Source: Deinandra increscens subsp. villosa
Taxonomy: Eukaryota > Streptophyta > Magnoliopsida > Asterales > Asteraceae
Length of the DNA: 64,000 nt
NCBI GenBank assembly: GCA_039602395.1
Contig: JBCNJP010000017.1
Span: forward strand, 18,632,729-18,696,728
Reading direction: 5' to 3'
The notes below the pieces were generated by a model that saw nothing but the letters and a program-made list of their open reading frames with translations, searched no databases and had not been told where the DNA came from. Every line of letters starts with the position of its first letter. Position 1 is the stretch's first letter. A program made the position numbers and the translations under genes. This document shows, one piece after another, positions 1-11,524 of this stretch.

Positions 1-1175
1 GCCCGGTATTATATCATGGAGACCAGCTAGAGAATTCTCGTAGTCGGGGCCCATACCACAACCCCCGCTCTCCCGTAGAATATGGTCTTGCAGTGCCCAA
101 GATTGGGCACGCGAGGCCACAAAGGCGTACGGCGTCGCTTCGACCGCCGAAAGACCCCAAGACCCCCATGCCGAATCGGCAAATAAGCAAGCCGCCATTG
201 CAAGTCCCCAAATAAGGGACCCCCACACACAACAATATCCTCAATGGCCGATCGCAAATTCTTATCAAAACCAACCGCAGCCGCCATCATATGAGTGGGG
301 GGACATGTTCTTAGGCCAAGGAAAAGCTTGGCGATCCCATGCACGAACGAAGTAGAAGGAGTTCGCATTGCGGGTCGTCAAGTGCAGGGAGGAGGCGCAT
401 AAGATCAGCAGTAGTAGACGCCCTCCACACGGCCAACCCCTGAATAAACTAGCCATCACGACTAACAGCCCCCCCCCCCCCCCAAGGAGCTTCACCCCCT
501 GGTGGGTCTGCTAATGCCAGCAGGGAAAAGGCCCGGTCGAATTTTCTCACCGTCACAGGATGGCCAAAAGAGTTTCGTCTTCCGAATATTAAGAGCCAAT
601 CCCAACGGCGGGCTCATCTCGTTAATGATCCCGAGGGCCTTAGCTACCTCCCTAGTATCCCCAATAACCGTACATCGTCAAGATACCAGGCGTGGAGCAG
701 CATATGGCATTTGTCTCGGATATGATGCACAAGCGGGTGAAGGACGAGGGCAAACAGGAGGGGCCCTAACGGATCACCCCGCCAAACCCTAGTAGTGGCC
801 CAGATATGATCATCCCCCAGGTATAAGCGGGCCGGTTTTCCGTATAAGAAATCAACCCAAAGCGAAATGGACGGGCACCTTAGCCTGACCTCACGGAGTA
901 AAGAAGAACGATCGACCAGGTTGAACGCATTGGAGATATCAACCGTGAGCATAGCGAGGGACCCATCGAAATGTCGTTCCCCCACAAGGTGGTTAACACT
1001 ATGGAGAATTGCTTCGGCACCACCCGACACACCAACCCCAAACTGGAAATCACCAAGGTATTTGGTCATTTCTTTACAAACCCCTTGCATCGCAACCTTA
1101 GAGACCAGCCGCCTCTAGATGGTGCCAACGACGATAGGACGAATCCCATTGTCAGGCTTAAGGAGCGACGTTAGG

Positions 1176-2039
1176 TAGGGGTGTTCAAAAATATCCGAGT
1201 CCGAATCCGTATCCGAGTTGTCCGAAATTCCGTATCTGAATTATCCGAAAATTTCGGATATCCGAAATTTCGGATATCCGAAAGTCGGATATCCAGATTT
1301 TTCGGACTCGGACTTGGACACGAATATACAAATTTTTCAGAAGTTTCGGATACCCGAATTATCCGAAAACTTTAAATAAATTATTTTATATTTTATATTT
1401 ATTAAAACAAATTAGGGATAGATATGAGAATCTCCACTTCTCCAGCGCCTCTCTTCTCCCAAATTCCCACTCGCTGATTCCAAACATACCCCAGCAGCAT
1501 CCAACGGCGATTTCCGCCTCCCGACTCGGCGATTCCGCCTCCCGACCGCCGACTCCCCCTCTGACGCGGCGATTCCGCCTCCCGACTCGGCGATTCCGCC
1601 TCCCGACCGCCGACTCCCCCTCTGACGCGGCGATTCCGCCTCCCGACCGCCGCTCCAGATTTCGACCCGACGATTACAACTCCTTCTCCTGGTACCTCTC
1701 TTACTTATGTTAATTTCTGACGAATTGTTGCTTCATTTGCAGTTCATTCTTGGTTAATTTGCAAGAACTTTTAATTTGCGTGTTTAGAGCTTTTGACGAA
1801 TTGTTACCTCTGTTTTTGTTTGTGTGTAGTTTTTTAACTTTGAATTTGTTAAGATTGTAAACTTTGAATTTGTTTAGATTTTCGGATATCCGTTTGAATT
1901 ATCCGAGTCCAAGTCTGAATTTTCGGATATCCGAAATTTCGGATACCCGGAAATTCGGACTTGGACTTGGATAGCAAAAATCAATATCCGAAATTTTCGG
2001 ATACCCGAAATTCCGGGTATCCGGTTTTGAACACCCCTA
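1176..2039. mobile_element. Non-autonomous hAT-type element
   Basis: The termini are TAGGGGTGTTCAAAA and its inverse, TTTTGAACACCCCTA. The flanks are 8-bp duplications, ACGTTAGG (1168-1175) and GCGTTAGG (2040-2047), with one mismatch. The paralogous right copy has a single such site (near 60176) and no insert, which confirms the boundaries. Both subterminal regions are packed with short palindromes built from TATCCGAAATTTCGGATA-like words. No transposase is present. The interior has a GC-rich tandem repeat and a stretch resembling a gene leader with a possible donor site, so it may carry captured host sequence. Confidence 0.85.
1505..1655. repeat. GC-rich tandem repeat inside the hAT element
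   Basis: About two and a half copies of a unit near 61 bp, itself built from a 20-bp subrepeat CGGCGATTCCGCCTCCCGAC. The base composition contrasts sharply with the AT-rich flanks, which suggests sequence captured from a GC-rich exon or leader. Confidence 0.75.
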
Positions 2040-3135
2040 GCGTTAGGGGGGGGGCGAAGCGACAAATTCAGCCAAGCCGACCAGGCACCTCCCCCCAGCC
2101 AATGATTAACGATTGTGGTAATAGCATCCAGGAGGTCCCTGGCAGTAGCAGACCCCTCCCCACACAGGCTGTCCATGATGTGTTGGGCACGCAGTCCATC
2201 CCTCCCACACGACGTCCCTTTGGGAAATGATTTAATACATTCAAGGACCAGTTCACCACATGCGACAAGCGGAGGCTCGAAGAAGGGAGCGGACGGTATG
2301 GACGGAGACGGAAAGTGCAGGAGCTTAGCCTCTAGGGCGCGCGTGGTTTCGTCGTTGTACGGCACCACCCCAAATGAAGATAACACCTTCACGGCCGTAG
2401 TGAAATGATCGTCTGTGATTTTCCGGATGCACCGCTTGACGTTGGGCAGCACATGGTCCCCCTTATCGTTAGAAATCATGCCGGAAGAACCCTTAGCCCC
2501 CCCCCCCCCCCCCCGACTGTCAAGGATACCCTTAACCAACTGTTTAAAACCTTCATCTCACCCCCAAGCAGCCAAGGATGTCATGATGGACCTGCTATGC
2601 AGAGCTTTCCGGTTTCCGGAGCGGCAATCATGCCGATTCTGGGTCTGAAAACCTGCAAAGTGCACCGAGGGAGAAGAAGCAGCCTAACCCAAGCATCATC
2701 AGAACTAGGGTGTTCTGCCACTCGAAGAAGGGCAGATTTAAGCGTGTGGGAGAAGGCTAACCGACATCTATGAGGGATGCTCTTGACAGTAGTAACGCGG
2801 GCCTTAAAGACCCGGTCAGGCAGCCCCCCATTTAACAGAAACGAACAAGGAACAATAGGCACATTGATAGGGGAGACGGTCTGGGGATCCCCAAGATGTG
2901 GCAAACGATGCGATCACTGGAGGCGGCCAACTAGACAACCTCATCGGGATGGTGGCAACCACGACTCAAGGCATTAATTTTCATGCACCGTCCGCACATC
3001 CAATATCCACAACCTTTTAAAGCCCAGTCCATAGCCGAAAAAACACTGGCATCAGACGCCAGCACATCCCAGATGGTGTCCCGGCGCCCAACTGACGAAA
3101 GATGAAAGGTCTTGAGATGCGAGATGAGGCGGGAC

Positions 3136-4203
3136 ATCCCTTTGGAGCTAATAACACTATCGGGGCAACAATGGAAGGATCGTAAGGGACACTGAACGGA
3201 ACCCCTAGACGGCACCGAGGTGGATGCCATGAAAACACGCGGTTCGAGCTAAAACGCGAAGAGGAACAAAGTGCTAGGAGAGCACACCAGGAGAAACCAA
3301 CAGATGGTTGGCAAACCCCGGCCCCCAACAAGAAAAAATTACATCACCCCCCGCAGGCTCCCCACATCCACCGAGCAAGGGCCGGACAGAGCGGAGCTGA
3401 AGGGGCACGGAACGGGGGTTCGGGTAAGGTTCGGAGATGAATTGAACGGGTAGGGTTCGGAGAGGTTTTGGGTGAGGGTGGGGGTTCGGAACAAGTGAGG
3501 TTCGGGTGAAGCTCAAGGAGGGGCCGAAGGGTAGATCCCGATTCGGCTCGGGTGGGTAGGGTTCGGGTGGGTTCGGAGATGGCATCCCAAAAACCGGCGT
3601 ACCAGCGTAGCCGATGTACCAGAAAACCGGCGTACCGTAGCACTGGTACAGAGCCTAAACTGGTACGAAATCCCTTTGGAGCTAATAACACTATCGGGGC
3701 AACAATGGAAGGATCGTAAGGGACACTGAACGGAACCCCTAGACGGCACCGAAGTGGATGCCATGAAAACACGCGGTTCGAGCTAAAACGCGAGGAGGAA
3801 CAAAGTGCTAGGAGAGCACACCAGGAGAAACCAACAGATGGTTGGTAAACCCCGGCCCCCAACAAGAAAAAATTACATCACCCCCCCCCCCCCCCCCGCA
3901 GGCTCCCCACATCCACCGAGCAAGGGCCGGACAGAGCGGAGCTGAAGGGCACGGAACGGGGGTTCGGGTAAGGTTCGGAGATGAATTGTACGGGTAGGGT
4001 TCGGAGAGGTTTTGGGTGAGGGTGGGGGTTCGGAACAAGTGAGGTTCGGGTGAAGCTCAAGGAGGGGCCGAAGGGTAGATCCCGATTGGGCTCGGGTGGG
4101 TGGGGTTCGGGTTGGTTCGGAGATGGCGTCCCAAAAACCGGCGTACCAGCGTAGCCGATGTACCAGAAAACCGGCGTACCGTAGCACTGGTACGGAGCTT
4201 AAA
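3136..4203. repeat. 534-bp tandem duplication specific to the left block
   Basis: Sequence from 3136 repeats from 3670 at an offset of 534. It covers the N-terminal part of the RT-like gene, the GGGTTCGG-rich stretch and the first part of the GTAC array. The right block has only one copy (61276 onward), so the duplication happened after the blocks separated. The second copy carries a C-run of 17 at 3881-3897 where the first copy and the right block have 6. Confidence 0.85.
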
Positions 4204-4340
4204 CTGGTACGGAGCCTAAACTGGTACGGGGGAGTGGTCCGACGAACAACGGGCAGCGCAACCGACGTACCAGACCAGTCGGCATACCAAAGCCTGGTAC
4301 GGCAGACCGTTGGGGGTGGTCCGGCGCAACCCAGAAGCCG
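3400..4340. repeat. GGTTCGGG-rich and GTAC-rich region upstream of the RT-like gene
   Basis: Two low-complexity stretches follow each other. The first is rich in GGGTTCGG/AGGTTCGG words (3415-3575 and 3960-4120). The second is an array of short words with a GTAC core, such as CTGGTACGGAGC, CCGGCGTACC and GATGTACCAG (3595-3669 and 4137-4310). Being upstream of the minus-strand pseudogene, it may hold its promoter or leader. The right block has the equivalent at 61550-61935. I see no convincing ORF. Confidence 0.6.
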
Positions 4341-4439
4341 GTGAAAGAAGGCAAAAGGTGCTAGGACAGAAGGCGATGGGGGTGGTTGGCCATGAAATTG
4401 GCATGCCAATTTTTAGGATCCACAAGCGAAGCTTGCTTT

Positions 4440-5105
4440 CTAAACTGTCACAAATGATGAAATGTGATAATTATACTCTAATTTCAACTACCTTTAAATT
4501 AAGTGTTTATCCATATAATTTTGATTTATTATTGTTGTCCATTTTTTATGGGATATGGCAGAGTGATGGATTCACTCGGTTCAAATCATTTTAATGGTAC
4601 AATCAAAATATTAATTGGATAAAGCTCAGTTTCAAATTCAAGAACATAGAATGTGTGCGTTATGAAATTCGTACTAGAAAAATAATATCAAAACTTGTAT
4701 CTCAAAGCTATCGAAAATTGTCGAGAAAAAACTACTATATATGAGTTTCAACTCACCTTTGTTTAGGGTTGGGTTCGAGTCAGATTCCCTTTATTAAATC
4801 TTAGCTAGGAACGTTTCTCCATAGATCCCGCTACCACCAGGGGCACGACCCCCATGACTTAAGGGCATTGCTCGTAATTACCAATGAGACACCTAAATAA
4901 TTGAAATCATAATAAACTAAAACTAACGTCCATTCTAAACATGTCTACTTGTTTGATCGTTTTGATCAATAAGTTTTGTTTGGGTAAGAATGTTAAAAAG
5001 AAATCATAGCATTAGATCCTCAATTAAATGAAGATCTACGACCCAAAGTTTTTATGTGTATAATTAGAGATAAAAAAGAAGATTGAAGAACATTTATGAC
5101 TTTTT
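4440..5105. other. AT-rich non-coding stretch
   Basis: No gene, RNA or element boundary is recognisable here. The sequence is conserved in the right block (about 62035-62700), so it belongs to the duplicated unit. Confidence 0.5.
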
Positions 5106-5550
5106 CTTAAGTTTTCCCATTTTTTAAATCTTCATAACTCGTAGATAAGGCATTATTTCTTTTTTAATAAAAATTTCACCATAAAACGAGTGTCTTTTAT
5201 CTTTAAAACGCGTACAGTGTTGTTATATATAAAATAAAATAAAAATTTTACTTTTTCGATTGTATCAAAATGTTTAGATCATTGTGTCATACTGTGTCAA
5301 AATGTTCAGAACATTGTGTTATATTGTGTCGAAAAAGTTCATATCATTGTGTCATATTGTGTCAAAATGTTCAAATCATTGTGTCATATAGTGTCAGAAA
5401 TCGAAAAAGTTATTTTTTTTTTAAATTTTATATATAGCAACATTATACGCGTTATAAAGATATATAAACGCTCGTTTTTATTGTGTAATTAAAAAAAAAT
5501 AATGTCGCATGTGAAAGTTATGAATATTTAAAAAAAAATAAGAGAACTTA
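5106..5550. repeat. Long inverted repeat (foldback) with a tandem-repeat centre
   Basis: The left arm (about 5106-5275) and the inverse of the right arm (about 5400-5550) share long blocks, such as TTCATAACT, AAAACGAG, ACGCGTA and CTTTTTCGAT. The loop holds four tandem copies of a roughly 32-bp unit around TGTGTCATATTGTGTCAAAA. The same structure is at 62701-63141. It looks like a foldback or MITE-type element. I could not identify a target duplication. Confidence 0.7.
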
Positions 5551-5990
5551 ATTAAAAGTTAACAAAGATGGGTAAAACCAAATTGATCCTACTTTATTTT
5601 ATTATTAGATTAAAGATCAATGACTGACTGGCGCTGAGATTATTTTTTATTATTCTTCCATAAACTAAACTTCTCATTTAAACTTCTCTCTAAATATATA
5701 ATATTGGTGATATAAAATTTGGAACACTAATGTGGTTGTTTGTGTCCAGATACTAGAAAGTAGAAAGTTTTCGAATGTGTTTCACATGTACAAATCAGAA
5801 TGGATTTGGTATAAATACATAATAAAAATAGTCTTTTTTTAGTTTAGTGATTGATTTGGTTTGTGATGAGATGGAATTATGGAAATGTTTGGACAAAAAC
5901 ATGCCTATTGTCTTTATTGTCGTGACATGAAAGATGATTTAAGTTCCTTTTTTAGAAAATTGCTAATCTCTTTAAAGGAATGAACCTACT

Positions 5991-7057
5991 CAGAGGCGGA
6001 TCTATGTGGACTCCAGTGGGGGGCGAGACACCCGCTGAGAATCATACGATTAGTTAAGAAATTTTCAGTTTTTTAAGAAGGCCCCTCGTCAAAATAACTG
6101 AGAGGCCCCTGTGCCATGATCAAACAAAAAAAAAAGATGAGAAAACATTGTTGAATGTGTTACGAGTTGTAGATTTGCGGTTGTCTATGGTAGTTGCAGA
6201 CTTGCAGGTTTGGTTTAGCGAAGAAGAAGAAGATGGAACACATAAAATAAATAAAATACATAAGACAGCTATGCTAGGTACTAGAGTTTAGGTGCTAGAG
6301 TTTTGCTTTTTTGCAGGGATACTTTTTGCATATTAATTTTTTTTTTCAAATCATTTTTCCCTTGACGTTTAGTCTTATTTTCTTTCCCATTTAATTTTTT
6401 GCTCTAGATTTTTTTTCACAAGTCCCTTATTAAATTTTTTTTATAACTACCATTTAATGAAATAAAATGGGGGAAAACATACCAGTGAGACGCAAAAAGA
6501 ACATGCTAAACATTTAAAGAGAAGTTACACTGGTATTTCCAAAAAAAAATAGATCTACAGCCCCTTATTATATACTAATATACACAGAGCTGGTTAGTTA
6601 GTATATTATAGTTAGTTAACTGTATCTCGTTTTAAGTTTACTTTCTAGTATTTAGAAATAACGTGTGATATGAATTTTCTTCTTACTCTTTTTTTTATGT
6701 TTAAGGATTTTGTATTTAATATTGATGAAAGTTTTATATATTATCTAGAATTAATTTATAAGTATCGTTTAGTAATTTGTAGTGTGTCGTTGACTTAAAC
6801 CTTAAACGTTGACTTAAACCTTAAATAGTCGTTATACAAGCTTAAATAGATTAGAAAATCAAATTATTTCTTTACTTATCATTTTTTACATTTCTAGTTG
6901 CATTTTATAATATAGATTCTTTTAGATGCATTAGTTTTAACATTTCAAGTGCAGTTAATTGTTATCAGAATTGACCAAATAAATTATCTATATATTTGAC
7001 GTATTTTTAACATTTATTTTTTTGCCCCCGCTAAACAATATTCTGGATCCGTCACTG
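5991..7057. mobile_element. Non-autonomous hAT element with empty site in the paralogous block
   Basis: It starts CAGAGGCGGATCTA and ends TGGATCCGTCACTG, imperfect inverted termini sharing CGGATC. It is flanked by a perfect 8-bp duplication AACCTACT (5983-5990 and 7058-7065). The right block has one AACCTACT (63967-63974) and no insert. The interior is AT-rich with no transposase ORF. Insertion followed the block duplication. Confidence 0.9.
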
Positions 7058-7248
7058 AACCTACTCATATGAGATATGATTTCTACATATACTAAAATTT
7101 ATGTTTTTATATGTTGTAACTAGTGTCGTAATTTATGTTTTTATAACTTCTTTATACGTCCATGACATCCAAATACACCTAAAATGTTTTAAACATGTTT
7201 TCTTTAACAAAAATTCACACTAATCTAATATGCATCACAGTTCACAAA

Positions 7249-7554
7249 CAGGGGTGAAGTTACATAGGGTCCATAGGGTCCAGGGGTGTCCAGTGCACCA
7301 CCGTACACTCAAATTCATACATGAAAGTGAAAAAAAAAACAAATTTGAGGGTTTTTACGCCATTTTCTATAATTACGATAACATAGCTCTTAAAATAATA
7401 AACAGATTGGTTAATTAGCTCAATCGTTAAAGTCTTTTTATATTTTAAATTTGCTTGCTAGTTGACAACTGATATTTTAAAGCTTTTTTATTGTTCATAT
7501 CTTTTTTTCTTTAATTTGTGCACCCCTTTATAAACATTTCTAGTTTCACCCATA
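7249..7554. mobile_element. Small hAT-type MITE
   Basis: It begins CAGGGGTGAAGTTA and ends TAGTTTCACCCATA, partly inverted, with 8-bp direct repeats TTCACAAA at 7241-7248 and 7555-7562. It is 306 bp long with no coding capacity. The right terminus lies next to the assembly gap. Confidence 0.65.
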
Positions 7555-7563
7555 TTCACAAAC

Positions 7564-8063
7564 NNNNNNNNNNNNNNNNNNNNNNNNNNNNNNNNNNNNN
7601 NNNNNNNNNNNNNNNNNNNNNNNNNNNNNNNNNNNNNNNNNNNNNNNNNNNNNNNNNNNNNNNNNNNNNNNNNNNNNNNNNNNNNNNNNNNNNNNNNNNN
7701 NNNNNNNNNNNNNNNNNNNNNNNNNNNNNNNNNNNNNNNNNNNNNNNNNNNNNNNNNNNNNNNNNNNNNNNNNNNNNNNNNNNNNNNNNNNNNNNNNNNN
7801 NNNNNNNNNNNNNNNNNNNNNNNNNNNNNNNNNNNNNNNNNNNNNNNNNNNNNNNNNNNNNNNNNNNNNNNNNNNNNNNNNNNNNNNNNNNNNNNNNNNN
7901 NNNNNNNNNNNNNNNNNNNNNNNNNNNNNNNNNNNNNNNNNNNNNNNNNNNNNNNNNNNNNNNNNNNNNNNNNNNNNNNNNNNNNNNNNNNNNNNNNNNN
8001 NNNNNNNNNNNNNNNNNNNNNNNNNNNNNNNNNNNNNNNNNNNNNNNNNNNNNNNNNNNNNNN
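7564..8063. other. Assembly gap (500 N)
   Basis: Exactly 500 N, probably a placeholder length. Any reading frame spanning it is meaningless. Confidence 0.99.
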
Positions 8064-8174
8064 AACCTAGTTAGAAGCCCACATGGCCCAATCATAATCA
8101 CTAACTAGCCCACTAACTAAAAGATAAACAAGCCCAAAACAAATGTTCATGCCTCATATAATTATAGCCCAACA
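8064..8174 (-). mobile_element. Copia-type LTR fragment cut by the gap
   Basis: On the minus strand this starts TGTTGGGCTATAATTATATG and continues into the gap. Its distal part matches the LTR at 23845-24215 exactly over about 49 bp (23912-23960), and its start resembles the LTR at 35750-36129. It is therefore the 5' part of a minus-oriented LTR of that family. Confidence 0.75.
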
Positions 8175-8690
8175 TAAACTTATCACTAAAATAATATAAA
8201 ACAATAAATTTGGAACTTGAAATATGTATGTTTACCTCGACACCTTTATTTACTATATAATAAATAGAAATCTTCAATAATAAATAGAAATCTCCAATGT
8301 CACGTATCATCTTCATATTTATTTTCATTAAAAAAATTCCGTCAGTCACTCCTATTAATTTTCAACCTACTTTCCTATTAAATATTGTATTAATGATTTT
8401 AAGTAACTAAATTATATAATTAAATATAAAAAATATAAATCTTCTTATTTTAGTACCTTTTAATATTTTTTTAAACTTATTACATTATAATAAGATTTCA
8501 GTTATATCTGAAAATATAATTTTATAGTTCTTCAATCTTCATTAGTTGTTATTTAAAATTTTAAATATTCATTATTTTATGTTTCACGGATGTATGCTTA
8601 AAAATTCTATTATTTCTTATACATTGACGTTTAAACTATGCTTAAAAATATAATAATAATCATTATGATGTTATTAGTTATATCATTTTT
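8175..8690. other. AT-rich sequence, probably the body of a decayed Helitron
   Basis: There is no gene. The stretch leads into a Helitron-like 3' end at 8698-8727, so some or all of it may be a non-autonomous Helitron. I could not place its 5' TC end. Confidence 0.35.
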
Positions 8691-8697
8691 AAGACAT

Positions 8698-8727
8698 CGT
8701 GTGTAATACACGAGTTGGTATAACTAG
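8698..8727 (+). mobile_element. Helitron 3' terminus
   Basis: A hairpin CGTGT-gtaat-ACACG (8698-8712) is followed 11 nt later by CTAG (8724-8727) and then a T. This is the standard layout of a Helitron 3' end inserted before T. Confidence 0.65.
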
Positions 8728-8927
8728 TATATATATGAGAAATATTTAGGGTATTGTTTTGGTTATAATGTCGGGTAATCGGGCTAGGTACCAACTAATC
8801 CCCATATCAAACTAGATTTTTTATGGAAAAATGGATTTTAATAATACAAGTTTTACCTGATTGGCCTACGAGTTTTAAAATTTCCTTACAATAATACCAA
8901 TTTTATAGGTATTGGATTGTAATGATA

Positions 8928-8951
8928 CACCGTTAGTTTTTACTAACGGTG
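8928..8951. repeat. Perfect hairpin within the MULE terminal repeat
   Basis: CACCGTTAGT and its inverse ACTAACGGTG enclose four bases. The same hairpin recurs in the right terminal repeat near 13512-13536. It could be a transposase-binding feature. Confidence 0.6.
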
Positions 8952-9171
8952 TTAGTCCCTTGCTGACGTGGCAACTATGACTTTGTTTAACCAAATTATC
9001 AAAAAAGAGGGACTGTTTATGTAATTTACAAAACCCTAGCCCACACATATTTTTCAACAGAGAAAAGAGAAAGAGAACGAGGGTTTGGGGAGCCGCAGCT
9101 CCGGTGACCACCGGCGGACCTCCAGCCGGCCTCCGGCCCCCGCCGCGTCTATTCTATTTCTAGTTAGTTCT

Positions 9172-9777
9172 TGTCAGGACCGATTTTCACGTCAAGAGTC
9201 CCGATCTTGAGCAAGAACGAAGGTGAGATTAGGAAGGAGACGGGATGGAGAGAATCAAAGATAATACATGACAAGTAATGATAAATCAAACGATTCATTG
9301 ATTATTGCTGAATGATTACAACGAACCGAATGATTACAAACTCGTCATAGGAAATCCATGGTGACTCTCTCTCTCTAGAATGATAGCTCACATCTCTCTA
9401 GAACATCCTTTATTCATCTATTATTCATCCCTTATTCATCCTATATATAGAGAGCCCATGTGCTCACTAGCCCACTAACTAGCTAACACAAATAAAATGA
9501 GCAAATACAAATAAACAAAAGACATAATTATTATTAATTAAATCAAAGATGATTTAATTAATATGAAGCTTGACTCGCTCGAACCGATCTTCCGTTGACT
9601 TTTACGTTGACCGTTGACCCGAACAGTTGACTTTTCAAGAAAAACGTCTTCGGTCCAAACTTGCAAGCCTCGAGCATCACAACCCGCGTCTCTGAATCAA
9701 ATCACAATGGATTCTTCAACCGAATTATTCGAGAATAGATTTGATGGCGTCAGTCATACTTATTAAAAGTTCCAACA
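9172..9777 (-). repeat. 3' LTR of the non-coding LTR element
   Basis: The plus strand reads TGTCAGGACC to AGTTCCAACA, so the minus strand starts TG and ends CA. A TATA-like CTATATATAG is at 9441-9450. Confidence 0.9.
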
Positions 9778-9787
9778 ATTCCCCCTT
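9778..9787 (-). promoter_or_regulatory. Polypurine tract
   Basis: The minus strand reads AAGGGGGAAT directly before the LTR start, the expected plus-strand primer. Confidence 0.8.
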
Positions 9788-11524
9788 GACTGACGCTTTC
9801 AAATCTGTCATACTAGTGAAGAACCGCTATGTCGTGCATCTTCGAAGAATAACTGATAAACCGGAATCTTTCTGTTGTGAAGGTTCCCCCTTTGAATAAG
9901 CTTCTTCTGTTCTTGTTGCTCCAGTTGAGATCCAAGTGCTGCAGTTCACTCGGTTCACACGGTCGGGTACAATACTAAGAATGCTGAACATTGGAGAAAA
10001 AATCGCAACAAATCGAATCAGATAAACCAATCAAACACTGAAAATGCTCCAACTTCAGATAATCGACCCGATAATCCAAATCCATAGAAGTTCCCCCTTT
10101 TCTCTAGATCCCTCTGAAAACATCCGATGCGGAAGCGGAAAATCAGATGCAGAGAGTGGAACCGTTCCGCTCAGTTCCGAAGAGAAAACGGTACTGAAAT
10201 CCTGAAATCAGACAATCTTGCGAAAAACCGGAAGCCGTGTGCTGACAGTTGTGAAAGATCCATAAATACAGAACTTGTTCCGCGTGACTGGGTTGGATGC
10301 GAAAATATTGTCAAATCGGTGAAAAACTGAGATCCCGAGCGTAAACGAGAAATTTATTCATAACCGGAGTCTTCGTAATTTTGGTGAAGAAAATCGAGCT
10401 CGGAAAAATATTCCGTGAAGAATTCTGAGTCAAACGGTGCAATTTGGAATGAATCTGGGAAGACCGTAAATTTTATTCAAGTAACGGCCTTCCGTTAGAG
10501 ATTTAACGGAATATTCCAATATTTAACTGAGATTCCAGTTAATTCGGTTAGATGACATCAGCGCTGCATCAGCTAAACAACTTGAAGTGAGACATAACGA
10601 AACAGTCACAAACTTAACCGAGAAGCGAAACCAGTCCGTCAGTGGTCGTTAGCTAACGTGGCCTTGACGTCAACAAAAACTAGAAACCCGGTCGAAATAT
10701 AGCGGAATTAATCCATGACCAATAAATTATTTCCACAATTACGTTGAGGCGTTATCTCGTTAGTCTCGTTAAAGACTGATATGAAAAACCTCGTGATTAA
10801 CAAAAATGCTAAAAATTTATTTGGTTTAATTAAATCTCCACTAGAAAGCCTTGATCCATGTCTATTGTAGAGGACCCATCAGGAATAAGCTTCAAAAGTG
10901 ATCCAGCGGCTACCAAATTATGAGATCTAATGCTGGAAAGTGCTGATCCTCGTGACATGTTGACCAACCAATAAGGGAAAAACATGAAAAATAATTTACG
11001 GCCCAGATGAATCCGATCCAGCGGTTGAGAATAGGCAATCCGTGTGATCCTAAAATCAGCTAATCAGAATGCTACACACACCAGCCTTACAACGGATACA
11101 TTATCCAAAGAGGGCCCACGAGAATTCAACAGCCAATAGATCTTTATTTAGGTTGGGTCCCACGTGAATTCTACAGCCCAAAAGATAAAGCTTCTTTGAG
11201 AAGCCTGGGGCCCACAGCCTTTCATTCAGCCAATGGCTGATCGACAACAGAAACACTTGTCGGCTTTGACCGACAATGGAGAGAGAGAATTATTCTCCTG
11301 CTGGCCAATAGTAAACCAACACGTCGTCATCTTCAAAGAAAAAATTTCGATCAGCTCCTTAAACCCTAAACGATCGCCGGAACCACGAGAGCTCACCGGA
11401 AAACCGAGATATGCTCATAACTCGGTGAAAAGTCAACCGTTTTTTATGAATTTTAGCCCGTTGAGATCGTGTGTCCGTCCTCTACACATATTAACGATCA
11501 AAACTCACTGAAACTTATTCGAAA

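Larger units (their letters stand above)
1..3230 (-). pseudogene. Reverse-transcriptase-like gene, left copy, broken and running off the window
   Basis: Read on the minus strand, the N-terminus at 3230 begins MASTSVPSRGSVQCPLRSF and continues into a cysteine/histidine segment (CPLRSFHCCPDSV, then ISHLKTFH) that looks like a zinc finger. Further on are blocks typical of this RT-like family: GTSCGRDGLRAQHIMDSLCG (about 2240-2180), FQFGVGVSGGAEA, the motif A-like LTVDISNAFN and the motif C-like YLDD (about 1090-660). The gene continues past the window start, so its C-terminus is not seen here. It is dead: the frame changes several times, poly-C/G tracts interrupt it, and a hAT element sits inside at 1176-2039. 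No endonuclease, RNase H or integrase domain is visible, so I do not assign it to LINEs or LTR elements. A second copy is at 58134-61368. Confidence 0.7.
1..5982. repeat. Left copy of a large duplicated block (partner 59015-63966)
   Basis: Position 1 matches 59015 and the match continues through the RT-like pseudogene, its GC-rich upstream region and the AT-rich tail to about 5982, then resumes at 7058. Differences are scattered substitutions plus discrete insertions: 1176-2039, one extra copy of a 534-bp unit (3136-4203) and 5991-7057 on the left, and 63310-63673 on the right. Both copies run the same way and are separated by about 53 kb. The match extends to the end of the window, so the block could be larger. 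It may be a segmental duplication or two copies of one long element. Confidence 0.85.

Noticed and set aside
1..3230. Calling the RT-like gene a LINE
   Set aside because: No endonuclease domain, poly-A tail or LINE-type organisation is visible in either copy.
7518..8108. Open frames across N gaps (also 34682-35366)
   Set aside because: They consist of unknown bases and have no meaning.
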